Of a DNA stretch of 64,000 nucleotides, positions 63,698 through 64,000 are shown one piece after another; position 1 is the stretch's first letter; every line of letters begins with the position of its first letter. Below the pieces are notes generated by a model, which was not told the origin of the DNA, made no database searches, and was given only the letters and a program-made list of their open reading frames with translations. The DNA is taken from the NCBI RefSeq assembly GCF_902497555.1, contig NZ_CABVGP010000003.1, forward strand, positions 1,488,001 through 1,552,000, in the 5' to 3' direction. The DNA comes from Amycolatopsis camponoti (GTDB lineage Bacteria; Actinomycetota; Actinomycetes; Mycobacteriales; Pseudonocardiaceae). Made by a program: the position numbers and the translations under genes.

Positions 63698-64000
63698 ATG
63701 AAATTTCGGTTGTCCGGTCTTCTGGTCCTGGTCCTGCTGGCCGGGTGCGAGCCGTCGACGGGTTTCGGGACGATCGTGTCGTCCACGCCGGTCGTCCCCG
63801 CGCCCACGACGTCCGCGGCCCCGGTGCTGAAGGACGTGCCGACGGAGACGCACACGGGCAGGGGCGAGGGCGAGTTCGCGACGTCGTGGCCGGCGGACCA
63901 GCTGGGCTTCTTCACGTTCGACTGCCCGAAGTGCTCGGCGAACGTGATCATCGACACCGACGGCGGCGAGTACGGCCTGGTCAACGCGATCGGCAAGTAC
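63698..64000 (+). CDS. Lipoprotein, partial (runs off the window)
   Basis: 101 codons from ATG to the end of the window. Signal MKFRLSGLLVLVLLAGCEPS with lipobox LLAGC, lipid Cys at about residue 17, then a Ser/Thr/Pro linker and the start of a domain (FFTFDCPKCSANVIIDTDGG) with a Cys-x2-Cys. Too short to assign a family. Confidence 0.75.
   Translation, partial: MKFRLSGLLVLVLLAGCEPSTGFGTIVSSTPVVPAPTTSAAPVLKDVPTETHTGRGEGEFATSWPADQLGFFTFDCPKCSANVIIDTDGGEYGLVNAIGKY

Overview
The window is high-GC actinomycete DNA, most like Pseudonocardiaceae (Amycolatopsis-type). This rests on the full nuo complex I operon, ESX/type VII accessory proteins (EspG-like, PPE-like, DUF3558, WXG100), F420/LLM oxidoreductases, a mycothiol-type (MDMPI) protein, frequent GTG starts and GTGA/ATGA start-stop overlaps. 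The genus is an inference from gene content, not a proven assignment.

Layout. 1-8161: end of nuoG, then nuoHIJKLMN (respiratory complex I membrane arm). 8193-11192: a four-gene minus-strand ESX-accessory operon. 11351-14716: a secreted protein, a polyprenyl diphosphate synthase (probably for menaquinone, the quinone used by complex I) and a membrane protein. 14762-19584: VOC protein behind a 20-bp palindrome, the korAB 2-oxoacid:ferredoxin oxidoreductase pair, an enoyl-CoA hydratase and a small membrane-anchored protein. 19654-19845 is a non-coding 79-bp tandem repeat. 19935-21301: divergent Lrp regulator and dimethylargininase. 21382-22956: polysaccharide deacetylase and GH75-type chitosanase.

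23203-39699 is a plus-strand exopolysaccharide locus: nucleotide-sugar dehydrogenase, glycosyltransferase, two Wzz-like co-polymerases with degenerate kinase domains, a glutamine amidotransferase, a bi-domain oxidoreductase, a heparinase II/III-like protein, a beta-helix lipoprotein, a Wzy-like polymerase/ligase, a second glycosyltransferase and a PAP2 phosphatase. After an MDMPI protein and a HAD hydrolase comes a second, minus-strand locus (53347 down to 41366). It holds a sugar C-methyltransferase, an RfbF-like nucleotidyltransferase, PIG-L deacetylase, SDR epimerase, DUF4910 peptidase-like protein, Wzx-like flippase, GT2, pyruvyltransferase, RmlC-like epimerase, class III aminotransferase and a paralogue of the beta-helix protein. 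Together the two loci look like a Wzx/Wzy-type surface glycan system that makes an acidic, possibly amidated and C-methylated polymer. The flippase lies only in the second locus and the polymerase only in the first, so they may serve one pathway.

53546-56105 holds a small membrane protein and then a WXG100 / polymorphic toxin / immunity module. The toxin C-terminus looks like a CdiA-type PD-(D/E)xK nuclease. 56150-64000 is general: three LLM oxidoreductases, a secreted beta-propeller, HtpX protease, RmlA, a secreted sialidase-fold protein and the start of a lipoprotein gene.

The most interesting points are the toxin-immunity module, the flippase tail with two GarA-like ETTxVF motifs, a 63-bp in-frame palindromic insertion in the second Wzz gene, the 79-bp tandem repeat with a covarying hairpin, and the paired surface-glycan loci.
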